The notes under the pieces were generated by a model. That model saw only the letters and a program-made list of their open reading frames with translations, searched no databases and was not told where the DNA came from. Source: Robiginitomaculum sp. (lineage in GTDB: Bacteria; Pseudomonadota; Alphaproteobacteria; Caulobacterales; Maricaulaceae). From it: DNA of 64,000 nt. The translations under genes were made by a program, and so were the position numbers. The stretch lies in NCBI GenBank assembly GCA_021776525.1, contig JAJFFT010000004.1, positions 248,001 through 312,000 of the forward strand. The letters run 5' to 3'. Positions 27,322 to 36,760 of the stretch are shown here, in pieces. Position 1 is the first letter of the stretch; the number at the start of each line of letters is the position of its first letter.

Positions 27322-28881
27322 ATGGCCAGTTTTGCAACCTATGTGCGCCTGATCAGGGCGGGGCTGGTTCTGGCCCGTCATGATGCCATCCTGCCCCACG
27401 AATATCAGGCGATATTGCCATTTCCTTTGCGCCTGCTGGGGCGCTTGGCCCGGGTGTTTTCCGCCAAGGGTGAGGGCGGTCCCGGTGAACGTTTGGCCCA
27501 GGCGCTGGAGCAATTAGGACCAAGTTATGTCAAGCTTGGACAGTTTCTGGCCTCGCGCGGCGATATACTGACGCCGGAAATTGCCGATGGTCTGGCTGGC
27601 CTGCGCGATAAAATGCCGCCCTTTTCCATGGACGAAGCCCGCGCCGCGCTGGCCGAGGCCTTTGGCGAAGAGAGCACCGCGCTTTTTGCGGGCCTTCAAG
27701 AGCCGGTGGCCGCCGCATCGGTGGCTCAGGTGCATCCGCTGGTCCTTAAAGACGGCACAAAACTGGCGGTCAAAATCCTGCGCCCCGGCATTGAAGAACG
27801 CATCAATAAAGACATTGAGGCCATGGCCTTGGGTGCGCGTCTGGCTGAGCGGTTGTTTCCGGCTTCTAAACGGCTGGAGCCGACCCAGTTCGTCAACACG
27901 CTGTCGCGTTCTCTGACCTTGGAAATGGATTTGCGCATGGAGGCCGCAGGTGCTTCTGAGCTGGACGAGGTCATGGACGGGGAGAGCGGCGTCGCTATCC
28001 CCAGCGTTGATTGGTCGCGGACCCGCTTGCGGGTGTTCACTATGCACTGGCTTGATGGTGCGCCCTTAAGCAATAATGACGCTCTGAACAAAAGCGGTGT
28101 TGATAAGGCCAAACTGGCCAAGATTATCACCGGCAGCTTTCTGCAAAGCGCGCTGGATGATGGTGTGTTTCATGCGGACATGCACGAGGGCAATCTGTTT
28201 GCGCTGGATGATGGCCGGCTGGGCATGGTGGATTTTGGCATTATCGGGCGCATTGGCCCTGCGCAAAGGCGCTATCTGGCCGAAATTCTTTATGGATTTT
28301 TACGCCGCGATTATCGCCGTGTGGCCGAAGTGCATTTCGAGGCCGGTTATGTGCCGGGCATTTATGGTGTTGATGATTTCGCGCAGGCGCTGCGTGCCGT
28401 TGGTGAGCCAATTTTTGGCAAAACCGCCAAAGATGTCTCGATGAGCCATTTGTTATTGCAGCTTTTTGATGTCACGGCGCAGTTTGACATGCACCTGCGC
28501 CCGGAACTGGTTTTACTGCAAAAAACCATGGTGCAGGTCGAAGGTGTGGCCCGCATGCTGGATCCCGACCATGATCTTTGGGGCACCGCCGCCCCGGTGG
28601 TGGAAAACTGGATCAGGCGCGAACTTGGCCCTGAAGGCATGGCCAATGACGCTTATGATACCTTGCGTGACTTGCATCGGGTGCTGGCCGACCTGCCGCG
28701 CGCCATTGAAGATGGCACCCGGATGGTTGCTGATGCGCGCCAAAATGGCCTGAGCTTGAGTCATGACACCATCGCGCAAATGGCCAAGGCCAATGCGTAT
28801 CAAAACCGGTGGGGCCGGCGGGCACTGGTGGTGATTGCGCTGGCGGCGGGGGCTGTTGCGGCCATGCTTTGGTATTACTGA
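27322..28881 (+). CDS. ubiB: Ubiquinone biosynthesis protein kinase-like UbiB
   Basis: A 519-residue ABC1/ADCK protein. The unusual kinase-like features are VKLGQFLASRGDIL (KxGQ motif), AAASVAQVHPLVLKDGTKLA (nucleotide loop), VFHADMHEGNLFAL and GRLGMVDFGIIGRIG (metal-binding). A hydrophobic C-terminal helix (ALVVIALAAGAVAAMLWYY) anchors it to the membrane. UbiB supports ubiquinone synthesis, probably by extracting lipid precursors. Co-transcribed with ubiE. Confidence 0.96.
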   Translation: MASFATYVRLIRAGLVLARHDAILPHEYQAILPFPLRLLGRLARVFSAKGEGGPGERLAQALEQLGPSYVKLGQFLASRGDILTPEIADGLAGLRDKMPPFSMDEARAALAEAFGEESTALFAGLQEPVAAASVAQVHPLVLKDGTKLAVKILRPGIEERINKDIEAMALGARLAERLFPASKRLEPTQFVNTLSRSLTLEMDLRMEAAGASELDEVMDGESGVAIPSVDWSRTRLRVFTMHWLDGAPLSNNDALNKSGVDKAKLAKIITGSFLQSALDDGVFHADMHEGNLFALDDGRLGMVDFGIIGRIGPAQRRYLAEILYGFLRRDYRRVAEVHFEAGYVPGIYGVDDFAQALRAVGEPIFGKTAKDVSMSHLLLQLFDVTAQFDMHLRPELVLLQKTMVQVEGVARMLDPDHDLWGTAAPVVENWIRRELGPEGMANDAYDTLRDLHRVLADLPRAIEDGTRMVADARQNGLSLSHDTIAQMAKANAYQNRWGRRALVVIALAAGAVAAMLWYY

Positions 28882-28965
28882 CCCCAAGTAAGACTGGATT
28901 GCCAGGCTGAATCGGGTAATGACATCCTAGAGTGGAAATAAAAACGCACGCACGAGGGAAACACC

Positions 28966-29622
28966 ATGGCCGCAGAGATAAATGATCAGAGCATTGAAGG
29001 CGTCACCGTCGTCAACCATCCGCTGGTTCAACACAAGCTGAGCCTGATGCGCCGCAAAGAAAAAAGTACCGCAGAGTTTCGCGCGCTTTTGGAAGAAACC
29101 GCCATGTTGCTGGGCTATGAGGCCATGAAGGACCTGCCCACCGAATTACGCGAAACTGAAACACCAATTTGCACAACTCAGGCCCCGGTTCTGGCGGGTA
29201 AAAAGCTGTGCTTTGTATCAATTCTGCGCGCCGGTGAAGGTTTGCTGGGCGCGATGCTGCATCTGGTGCCTTCGGCGCGTGTTGGCCATGTGGGGCTGTA
29301 CCGGGACGAAGAAACCCTGCAACCGGTGGAATATTTGGTTAAAATGCCAAAGGATATGGCTGAGCGTACGGTCATCGCCCTGGATCCGATGTTGGCCACG
29401 GGCAATTCTGCGATCGCCGCCATTGACCGGATCAAGGAAGCCGGGGCCAAGGATGTGCGTTTTGTCTGCCTGCTTTCTGCGCCGCAAGGCGTGCAGACCT
29501 TGCGCAAGGCGCACCCCGATGTGCCAATTATTACGGCATCAATTGATGAGAAGCTGAACGAAAACGGCTTTATCGTGCCGGGTCTGGGCGATGCCGGAGA
29601 CCGGTTGTTTGGCACCAAATAA
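28966..29622 (+). CDS. upp: Uracil phosphoribosyltransferase
   Basis: A 218-residue type I PRTase. It contains [37 protein letters not shown], the PRPP loop [20 protein letters not shown] and the uracil-binding tail [20 protein letters not shown]. It converts uracil and PRPP to UMP for pyrimidine salvage. GAGGG upstream of the ATG is a good ribosome-binding site. An 84-base gap after ubiB suggests its own promoter. Confidence 0.97.
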   Translation: MAAEINDQSIEGVTVVNHPLVQHKLSLMRRKEKSTAEFRALLEETAMLLGYEAMKDLPTELRETETPICTTQAPVLAGKKLCFVSILRAGEGLLGAMLHLVPSARVGHVGLYRDEETLQPVEYLVKMPKDMAERTVIALDPMLATGNSAIAAIDRIKEAGAKDVRFVCLLSAPQGVQTLRKAHPDVPIITASIDEKLNENGFIVPGLGDAGDRLFGTK

Positions 29623-29650
29623 CACAGCGCTCTAAGGCTCAGCTTGGGCC

Positions 29651-30367
29651 TTAATTGGCATCCCCGGTATTATTTTCATTGCGCCGGACAGCGGCCACCA
29701 ATGCTTGCAGATCCTGTTGCGCCCGGCGTGTGGCTTCGGCCATGCGGGCCTGGGCTTCGGGGGTTATGTCAAAACTGCCGTCGGTGTTGCGGGTAATGCC
29801 GGTGCTGCGCGGCGTGGCTCCGTCTGGATCGTTTGTCGCTTCAGGCGTTTGCGTTGGTGCATCGCCGCCTTGTTGCGGGGCCAGCAAGCTGACTTGTCTG
29901 TTTAATAATGTTGTGACCCGTGCCGCCTGTTCAGCTTGTGCCGGTGTTGGTTTTTGCGAAGCCCTTGTCGCAGGCAGTCTTTTAGCAGAGCTGACGGCGC
30001 GTGCGCTGGGGGCCTTGCCTTTGATGCCGGACAGTACAATCAGACGGGTGATACGTGTCGTTCCATCTTCATCAGCCACGGTTTCAAACGCATAATCAGT
30101 ACCGCGTAAAATGCGACGTAATACGCTGTTCAGATCGCCTTCATACAAACCGGTGACCTTAGTATTCCTGACCAGCTTTGCTGTGCCGCTGACCTTGATC
30201 CCGGCTTTTTTGGAAACCGTGCTCAAGACACCCGTCAGGGGTTCGTTCTGCGCGTCGATTTTCCACACATCGCCCGTTTTGTTGACGGTGATATCCGCCA
30301 AGGCTGCACCGTTTGCCAGAACAATAATAACGGTGCTTGCAGCAAAAGTTCGAAGCAGGTTTTGCAT
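29651..30367 (-). CDS. Periplasmic protein with STN (secretin/TonB N-terminal, N0-like) domain
   Basis: A 238-residue exported protein. The signal peptide runs to about residue 25 (VIIVLANGAALA). Residues 35-115 (WKIDAQNEPLTGVLSTVSKK ... VLRRILRGTDYAFETVADED ... RITRLIVLSG) match the short STN domain, the same fold as the N0 domain of secretins such as GspD. The rest is a proline/alanine-rich linker and a charged C-terminal helix (PEAQARMAEATRRAQQDLQA). No barrel or FecR-type partner is adjacent. It lies just downstream of the metalloprotease, separated by a terminator, close to a type II secretion cluster, so a link with secretion is possible but only inferred. Confidence 0.7.
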   Translation of the reverse strand: MQNLLRTFAASTVIIVLANGAALADITVNKTGDVWKIDAQNEPLTGVLSTVSKKAGIKVSGTAKLVRNTKVTGLYEGDLNSVLRRILRGTDYAFETVADEDGTTRITRLIVLSGIKGKAPSARAVSSAKRLPATRASQKPTPAQAEQAARVTTLLNRQVSLLAPQQGGDAPTQTPEATNDPDGATPRSTGITRNTDGSFDITPEAQARMAEATRRAQQDLQALVAAVRRNENNTGDAN

Positions 30368-30381
30368 TCATATCTCCACAG

Positions 30382-30418
30382 AAAAACAGGGTCATCATAC
30401 ACTGGTATGATGACCCTG
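30382..30418 (-). terminator. Terminator after the metalloprotease gene
   Basis: A perfect 14-base-pair stem (CAGGGTCATCATAC / GTATGATGACCCTG) with a four-base loop is followed on the minus strand by TTTTT. It ends 14 bases before the start of the next minus-strand gene. Confidence 0.9.
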
Positions 30419-30439
30419 CAATGAACGACTGCGTTCGAA

Positions 30440-32545
30440 CTAGGGGGCCGTGCGCACGGCAACAGAAGTGGCACCGCGCAAAGTTGTGCCCTGTTTGAAT
30501 TGAGCAATAATGCGTTTTTGCGCAAAATCAGCCACAATCGGAGCGGTTTCGGTAACGAAAAACGCAAATGTTGCCGTCTCGCTGGCCGTCAAAAATCTGT
30601 CCAACGTAGCGGTGGGTGAGGCCTTGCAGGCCCCGGTCGCGGGCACGGTTTCACAGACTGTGGTGGTCGCGGTCACCGCTGCTGAGCTGTTAACAGCGGA
30701 GGCCGTCACTGTGCCCGCAGCACCGATATTGCTAACCGAAACGGCAAATGCGCCTGTTGCGCCGCCGGTTTCAACAACACCAGGCGTTCCAGAAGCCGCC
30801 AGTGCGATAACATCCATTACCGCGCCGGCCTCGGCAACAAATGATAAGGTGTTGAGCTTGGCGATGCTTTCTGCTGACTGGCGATTGGTACAGGAAAACT
30901 CAATGGCCAGATCAGCACCGGTAAATGTATCGAAACTGAAAGACGGAACGAACCCGGTATAGGCCGCTCCCGGTTTGATCGAGAATATAAAGTTCTGAAC
31001 ACCGCCTGCTGGTATATCAATAGGTGTATCCGCAGTACCGGTCAGGGCATTGGCGGCGGTTGTGGTCTGGTAGCTGAAGACCCCAGGTGTCGCACCTGGC
31101 AGTTCCAGTTTACAGCCTGTGGCTGTTCCCGCGCCAGCCGGATTGATCATCACGCCAAAGGCTGTTGCTGTGGCATCAGATTTGATTGACCGGCTGACGG
31201 GTAAAACGGATGAAACCGTGCGGGGTTTTGGCGCATTAAATGTACCGACATTTTTACCCTGTTCGCGCATGGATCGTGCCACATCTGAACCAGCTGTCCC
31301 ACAAGCGGTCGTGCCTAGGCCAGAGCCCCCCGGATCCGTGCATTTCATCAAAGAGGGATTCGAATAGAACCCGAGCCGTGTATCACTGCCTGTCCCCATA
31401 ATCGTGCGAAAGTCACCATCGACTTTATGGCCGTGGGAAAAGCTGAATACCCCATCATCGGGATCATTGGCTATGTCATGCTGATTGCCCATATTATGGC
31501 CAATTTCATGAGCAAGGGTGAAGACAGAGCACAATGTAAACGAGCTACCTGCGGCATCAATGTCCTTGTCGTCACTGACTGTATTAAACCCAAAGGGCGA
31601 AGATGATGCAGCAATCGTATGTGACCCACCGGTACCAAGCACAAAACCAGTACCACAAGACACGTGAGTTGAGGCCTTGAAACGACGAATATAAGTGACA
31701 ATGTCGATGCCTTTGGCGGCTTTAATGGCGGCCACGCCTGAAAAATCACCATCGGCATTGCTGACGCCATCCTTAAGGTCATCAAGCGTATCGCCATTGC
31801 TTTTGGTCAAGGTGCCTGTGACCTCGCTGATATGGACCAGATTGGCGCGAATGTCGGTGGTGCCATCTGTCTGGCTATCGCGCATTGCGGTGTCATAAAG
31901 CTGAACCAGAAATTGAAGGCGTGCCGAAAGGCCAAGGCCCCAACGGTCGCGCATGCTGGAATGATAAAATATTCCCACATCAATAGTGCCCGTTGATCCT
32001 ACGGCCGCCGGGGTGGAAATCGTGGTGCCCAGCGGTGCTTCATTGGCCGCAATCTGATCAGCAGGCGGGATGATACCATCATCGCCAAAGCCAAATTCGG
32101 ATCCCCCGTTCGCCGTGGCGGAATACAGCACGGAGCCGCTGGAATTTTGCGCGGGCTCGATCAGGTAAAGCTGGTTGTCATAGGTGACGGCACCAAAGGT
32201 AAAGCCATTAACCGAGGTCATGACAATGCGCCCGCGTTTGCCGCCAACACCGGCCCAACCGAGCCAGGACTGGCCACCCAGGGCATGGCCTTTAATCGCC
32301 TCTAGTTCCGCATTAAGTGCTGTGCCATTAGGAAGGGATATGCCCGCTTTGCCACCGGGTTTCATGGCGAAAATAACGTCCCTGTTAACGCTGATATTGC
32401 GCTTTAGAAGGTTGCTAGGGCCTGTGCTGATGGCCTGCTCATTGGCGCGGTCCTGGCTGTTCGTGGCCTGCCAAAGCTGGCTGGCCAGGGCGTTATGGCT
32501 CAAGAGAAGCGTAAGCCCCAAAATTGCAAAAAAAGTACGTCGCAT
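30440..32545 (-). CDS. Secreted reprolysin-like zinc metalloprotease with C-terminal shared module
   Basis: A 701-residue exported protease. Residues 1-22 form a signal peptide (MRRTFFAILGLTLLLSHNAL then ASQ). The catalytic domain, about residues 185-430, has the zinc motif AHEIGHNMGNQHD of the HExxHxxGxxHD type, followed after a gap by a candidate Met-turn (RTIMGTGSDTRLGFYSNPS), as in M12-like (reprolysin/M72) enzymes. Residues 445-701 form a separate module with cysteines in TGCKLEL, FSCTN and VCETVPATGAC and the ending RGATSVAVRT. The same module ends the divergent serine protease. GGGGA supports the start. The type II machine next door is a likely route out of the cell; the substrate is unknown. 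Confidence 0.85.
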   Translation of the reverse strand: MRRTFFAILGLTLLLSHNALASQLWQATNSQDRANEQAISTGPSNLLKRNISVNRDVIFAMKPGGKAGISLPNGTALNAELEAIKGHALGGQSWLGWAGVGGKRGRIVMTSVNGFTFGAVTYDNQLYLIEPAQNSSGSVLYSATANGGSEFGFGDDGIIPPADQIAANEAPLGTTISTPAAVGSTGTIDVGIFYHSSMRDRWGLGLSARLQFLVQLYDTAMRDSQTDGTTDIRANLVHISEVTGTLTKSNGDTLDDLKDGVSNADGDFSGVAAIKAAKGIDIVTYIRRFKASTHVSCGTGFVLGTGGSHTIAASSSPFGFNTVSDDKDIDAAGSSFTLCSVFTLAHEIGHNMGNQHDIANDPDDGVFSFSHGHKVDGDFRTIMGTGSDTRLGFYSNPSLMKCTDPGGSGLGTTACGTAGSDVARSMREQGKNVGTFNAPKPRTVSSVLPVSRSIKSDATATAFGVMINPAGAGTATGCKLELPGATPGVFSYQTTTAANALTGTADTPIDIPAGGVQNFIFSIKPGAAYTGFVPSFSFDTFTGADLAIEFSCTNRQSAESIAKLNTLSFVAEAGAVMDVIALAASGTPGVVETGGATGAFAVSVSNIGAAGTVTASAVNSSAAVTATTTVCETVPATGACKASPTATLDRFLTASETATFAFFVTETAPIVADFAQKRIIAQFKQGTTLRGATSVAVRTAP

Positions 32546-32836
32546 AATAATCCCCTGCTTGTTTAAGCGGTTATGGTCGTCCCTCGCAAAAAGGCATGCA
32601 CGATATCAAGCACGCGCCTAGCCAAACAATAATACATGATTCAGAGGTGATAACCTAGTCATGTTCAAAATATTATGGGCTAAACGCCTTGTTTACGCCG
32701 TTTTTATAAAAGACCTTTGCTTTTGAAATGATGGGCGGTAGTTTGCTAAAACTTGAGTCCAAAGGCGTGAGTTTATCAACGTTACAAGAGTAGATTCATA
32801 AAATCAGGTATCGCCAGAACTGTGTAAGGATTATTG
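32546..32836. promoter_or_regulatory. Divergent promoter region of the two proteases
   Basis: About 290 AT-rich bases between the two protease start codons, and presumably the site of both promoters. No convincing -35/-10 pair, palindrome or operator was recognised. Confidence 0.35.
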
Positions 32837-35800
32837 ATGTTTTACCGCACACTCGCTTTCATTTTGCTGCTGCTGTCCAGTGCCACCATGGCATGGGCGC
32901 AATCTGATAAAATCGCTCTGGAGGGTAAAACCCAGACGCGCGCAGCAGCAGGGGAGCGGGTGAGGGTCATTGTTGATTACGTCATGCCGGCCCAGGACCT
33001 GCCGATTGGTGTCGCTGGCGCGCCGGCGCGCCGTACAATGGTCTCTTCGACACGGGTATCAGTTTTAAAGCGGGCCTTTGGCGATAAAATCACAGCGTAC
33101 AAGGCGTCTGATGCACAGCCTCAGACTGATCAGCCGCGTATCGTGAGGCAACTTGAAAACGCTCCCTCGATGGCCATGATGCTGACCCGCGCGGAAATGG
33201 AAAAATTGGCGGCGGACCCGATGGTCAAAGGGATCTATACTGACCGGATTTCGCATGCATACTTGGATGATTCAACTGTGTTGGTCGGCGCTCCGGTTGT
33301 CTGGAACGCAGGCAATGATGGTGCTGATTACGCCGTGGCCGTTCTTGATACCGGATCAAACCACGATCATATCATGATGAGCGGTAAAGTTGTTGGCTCG
33401 GCGTGCTTCTCAACTACTAATGTTAGCGAGCACGCAGTGTCGCTATGCCCGGACGGGTCCGAGCTGCAAACTGGCGCACCGGCGGGGACAAACTGTCCTG
33501 TCGATGATCCGGCAACCGATGACAATAACCCGCTGACAGATGTGGATGTTGAAGGTATCTCCGGCTGTGATCACGGAACGCATGTGGCCTCGACGGCTAT
33601 GGGGTCATCATTTTCGCTGTCCTCCGGCACAACCATTTTGGGTGTTGCCAAAGGCGCAAACCTAGTCGCCGTTCAGGTGTTCACCAAATTTACCGACAAT
33701 GAGAGCTGTGATGACAGCCCGCCTTGTGTGGCCTCTTTTAACTCCGACCAAAATGCCGGGCTGGACTTTGTCCTGACCAATGCAGCGACCATGAAAATTG
33801 CCTCGGTCAATATGAGCCTGGGCGGCAGCAGAAGGTTTCCTGATACCTGCGATGGTGGCAGTAATGCCACCATGAAGGGGCTGATTGACCAGTTGCGGGC
33901 CGCCGGTGTGGCAACGGTTATTGCGTCAGGCAATGACAGTTTTACGAATGGGGTGGGCAGTCCAGGGTGTATCTCTTCGGCTGTAACCGTGGGCGCCACA
34001 TCTAAACAGGACGCCGTGGCTGGTTTTTCAAACTCATCATCTTTGGTGGATCTACTGGCCCCCGGGGTCAGCATTCTTGCCGCTTACCCACAAGTGGCGG
34101 GGGTCAATTATGGCGCAACGCTGAGCGGAACATCAATGGCCACCCCGCATGTGGCTGGTGCGTTTGCGCTTCTCAAATCAGCGCATCCAACAGCCAGTGT
34201 TCAGGATATTGAAGATGCCCTCAAAGCAACAGGCAAGGCCGTACTAGATACCAAGAACCAATTGTTCAAACCGCGTATTCGGGTTGACCTGGCCAGTGCA
34301 CTCTTGGCCAATGGCGGTGGTGCCGGGATCGGCCAATTGGCGATTGCACCTGCGGATGGTTTTTTCAGTATTGGTGATCCAGGCGTATCGGCCAGTTTTG
34401 GCACGAAAACCTATACGCTGACCAATAATACCGGGGCCAGTGTGTCTTGGACTGCGGCGGCTGATCAGACATTTATTCTTTTGACCAAGACCTCCGGAAC
34501 TTTGGCTGCAGGCGCTACGGATACCGTTATTGTATCCGTCGATGCCAGCAAAATAGCTAATGGCGGCGAAGGTGCCGAGGATGGCACAATTACCTTTAGC
34601 GTTGGTGCGGATACAACTATCCGTGCCGTTGGCGCATCCGCCTTTATTCCGCCTCCACCACCAGTCAATAACGATTTTAATAATGCCCTGCCGCTTTCTG
34701 GTGCACAGCCAACAATTACTGGCTCCAGTGTTGCAGCGAACAAGGAAGCGGGCGAGCCAAACCATATTGGTGGCTCGAACGCCGGCGGCGCGTCGATATG
34801 GTATAAATGGACAGCTCCTCTTTCGGCGGCTGTTAAAGTCTCGACCAAGGGTAGCAATTTTGACACGGTATTAGGTGTTTATACCGGCACCAATGTCGGA
34901 GCATTGACGGCAGTTGGCAATAATGATGACGAAGATAATCCCAATGGGCTGTTAACGTCTCTGGTCAGCTTTAATGCTGTCAAAGGCACCACTTACTTTA
35001 TTGCTATAGATGGCTTTGATGGGGAAGCGGGCAATGCGGTGCTTGCCTTGACCGTTTCCGGTGTCCCCACCAATAATGATTTTGCCAATGCGCAGACAAT
35101 CTCTGGTGCCATGGGCAGTACTTTTTCAAACAATATCAACGCCACGGCACAAGTTGGCGAGCCGAAGCATGCCGGTAGTTCTGCATCTGCAAAATCAATC
35201 TGGTTTGATTGGACCGCACCATCTGCGGGTGATTTTTCGTTCAACACCGACGGTTCTGACTTCGATACGGTTCTGGCCGTATATACCGGCACAGCACTGA
35301 ACGCGCTGAGCGAAGTAGTCTCTAACGACAATAATGGTGTGGCATCAATTACTGTGTCCAAACCGGCCTTCACGCCCAGTGCCAGTCAGGTCACGTTTAG
35401 CGCAACTTCTGGCACGATTTACCACATTGCCGTTGCTGGCCAGTCTACGGCCTCCGGTCTGGTCAATCTCGGCTGGTCGGCGGCTGGGACGGCTTTGCCA
35501 AACCTGGTCACTGCGGTTCTGCCTTATGCCCGTTCAGTCAAGGTGGGTACACAAGCCACAGCCTTTATGACGGTGATCAATGCAGGCACAGTCGAAGGTA
35601 CAAATTGCCTGATTGAACTCGCTCCCGGTGATTTCCAGGGTGGTTTCACCTATCAAGCCACTGATGGTGCAAATGCCCCGACGGACCCCGCCGATACGCC
35701 TGTTACAATTGCTGCGGGTGCTGCGCAAAACTTTATCTTTGCGGTTACGCCGTCCACGGTGATCAGTCAAAAGGAATTGGGCATTCAGGCCCGTTGCGGC

Positions 35801-36259
35801 GAGGGAACGTCCTCGAACGTGGTGACGGGCGTGAACAGTTTCATCCTGTCATCCGCAGCGGTTGATCCGGCGGATATGCTGGCCATTGGTGTCACATCTC
35901 CCGCTGGTGGTATCGTCTCGATCCCTGGGGCCTCCGGCGCTGCGGCCGCTTCAATTGCGACCTCGGCATTGGGCGGCGATGCTACGTTGACGGCCAGCGC
36001 CGATGATGGCGGTTTGGGCCTGCCTCTAGTGCTGAACGTCTGTGAAACCAACTCTGCGACGGGGGCCTGTCTGGCCACTCCGGCGGCTGGCGTCACTATT
36101 AATTCTGTTGGCGGGGAAACGCGTACCTTTGGGCTGTTTGTCACGGCGACGGGGGATATACCGTTTTTGCCGGGTGTGAACCGTATCTTTGTTCGTTTCA
36201 AAGATGCCAATGGTGTCGTGCGCGGTGCCACAAACTTTGCGGTCCGTACAGACGAATAG
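32837..36259 (+). CDS. Secreted subtilisin-like S8 serine protease with repeats and C-terminal shared module
   Basis: A 1140-residue exported protease. The start at 32837 has AAGGA six bases upstream; a signal peptide ends near MAWA. Residues 25-140 look like an inhibitor-type propeptide (YVMPAQDLPIG). The S8 domain has AVAVLDTGSNH (Asp), CDHGTHVASTAMG (His) and GTSMATPHVAGAFALLKSAH (Ser). Residues about 610-885 hold two repeats sharing GEPxHxG, SIWxxWTAP and FDTVLxVYTGT. Residues 889-1140 are the module shared with the divergent metalloprotease (TNCLIEL, VCETNSATGAC, RGATNFAVRT). Its stop codon directly abuts the stop of the gspC-like gene. Confidence 0.92.
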   Translation: MFYRTLAFILLLLSSATMAWAQSDKIALEGKTQTRAAAGERVRVIVDYVMPAQDLPIGVAGAPARRTMVSSTRVSVLKRAFGDKITAYKASDAQPQTDQPRIVRQLENAPSMAMMLTRAEMEKLAADPMVKGIYTDRISHAYLDDSTVLVGAPVVWNAGNDGADYAVAVLDTGSNHDHIMMSGKVVGSACFSTTNVSEHAVSLCPDGSELQTGAPAGTNCPVDDPATDDNNPLTDVDVEGISGCDHGTHVASTAMGSSFSLSSGTTILGVAKGANLVAVQVFTKFTDNESCDDSPPCVASFNSDQNAGLDFVLTNAATMKIASVNMSLGGSRRFPDTCDGGSNATMKGLIDQLRAAGVATVIASGNDSFTNGVGSPGCISSAVTVGATSKQDAVAGFSNSSSLVDLLAPGVSILAAYPQVAGVNYGATLSGTSMATPHVAGAFALLKSAHPTASVQDIEDALKATGKAVLDTKNQLFKPRIRVDLASALLANGGGAGIGQLAIAPADGFFSIGDPGVSASFGTKTYTLTNNTGASVSWTAAADQTFILLTKTSGTLAAGATDTVIVSVDASKIANGGEGAEDGTITFSVGADTTIRAVGASAFIPPPPPVNNDFNNALPLSGAQPTITGSSVAANKEAGEPNHIGGSNAGGASIWYKWTAPLSAAVKVSTKGSNFDTVLGVYTGTNVGALTAVGNNDDEDNPNGLLTSLVSFNAVKGTTYFIAIDGFDGEAGNAVLALTVSGVPTNNDFANAQTISGAMGSTFSNNINATAQVGEPKHAGSSASAKSIWFDWTAPSAGDFSFNTDGSDFDTVLAVYTGTALNALSEVVSNDNNGVASITVSKPAFTPSASQVTFSATSGTIYHIAVAGQSTASGLVNLGWSAAGTALPNLVTAVLPYARSVKVGTQATAFMTVINAGTVEGTNCLIELAPGDFQGGFTYQATDGANAPTDPADTPVTIAAGAAQNFIFAVTPSTVISQKELGIQARCGEGTSSNVVTGVNSFILSSAAVDPADMLAIGVTSPAGGIVSIPGASGAAAASIATSALGGDATLTASADDGGLGLPLVLNVCETNSATGACLATPAAGVTINSVGGETRTFGLFVTATGDIPFLPGVNRIFVRFKDANGVVRGATNFAVRTDE

Positions 36260-36760
36260 CTATTCCTGCGCCCCAACGGGTAATTGCCAGCGTTCGGCGT
36301 CTTGTGAAACGGTGACGTTCTGGGCTGTGATCTTATCTATGGTCCAGCCTTGAATGCTCTCGCCGGTGTAATAGCGCTTTATGGTGTTACGGTTTTCGCG
36401 GACCAAAACGGCGCTGTTTGTGGGACCCAGAGCGACACCAACAATGGTAATATCTGGCGGTTGGTCACTGGCTGATGTCGCGCGGGATTGTGTGCGCGGC
36501 GTGGCAATGATAGCGGCGGGTTCGCGTGTCGGCGTAAAAAGCGGACGTCCCCACACATCATTAAACTGCGCCAGTTTCGGCAAAAAATCCTGAGCCGGCG
36601 CCTGAACCTTACTGCGTACACCGGGGGCGCGATTTTGTGCGCGCGATACAGGTTCTGCAAGGCTGTTATTATCTGGCGGGTTGAGCACAAACCGATCCAG
36701 CAACATCAGGGCGGCCAGCACGCCCATGACCAACAAGAGTAAAGATAGCCGCTTGCTCAT
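36260..36760 (-). CDS. Type II secretion system protein GspC/GspN-like
   Basis: A 166-residue inner-membrane protein. The N-terminal anchor is LSLLLLVMGVLAALMLLDRF. A middle segment NDVWGRPLFTPTREP and a C-terminal ITIVGVALGPTNSAVLVREN with GWTIDKITAQNVTV resemble the HR domain of GspC, which contacts the secretin. No PDZ domain follows, so it is a short GspC, as commonly annotated T2SS protein N in Alphaproteobacteria. It overlaps gspM by four bases and is the last gene of the cluster. Confidence 0.72.
   Translation of the reverse strand: MSKRLSLLLLVMGVLAALMLLDRFVLNPPDNNSLAEPVSRAQNRAPGVRSKVQAPAQDFLPKLAQFNDVWGRPLFTPTREPAAIIATPRTQSRATSASDQPPDITIVGVALGPTNSAVLVRENRNTIKRYYTGESIQGWTIDKITAQNVTVSQDAERWQLPVGAQE

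Noticed and set aside
29632..29653. TAAGGC/GCCTTA inverted repeat after upp
   Set aside because: Only six pairs and no T-tract, so not a convincing terminator.
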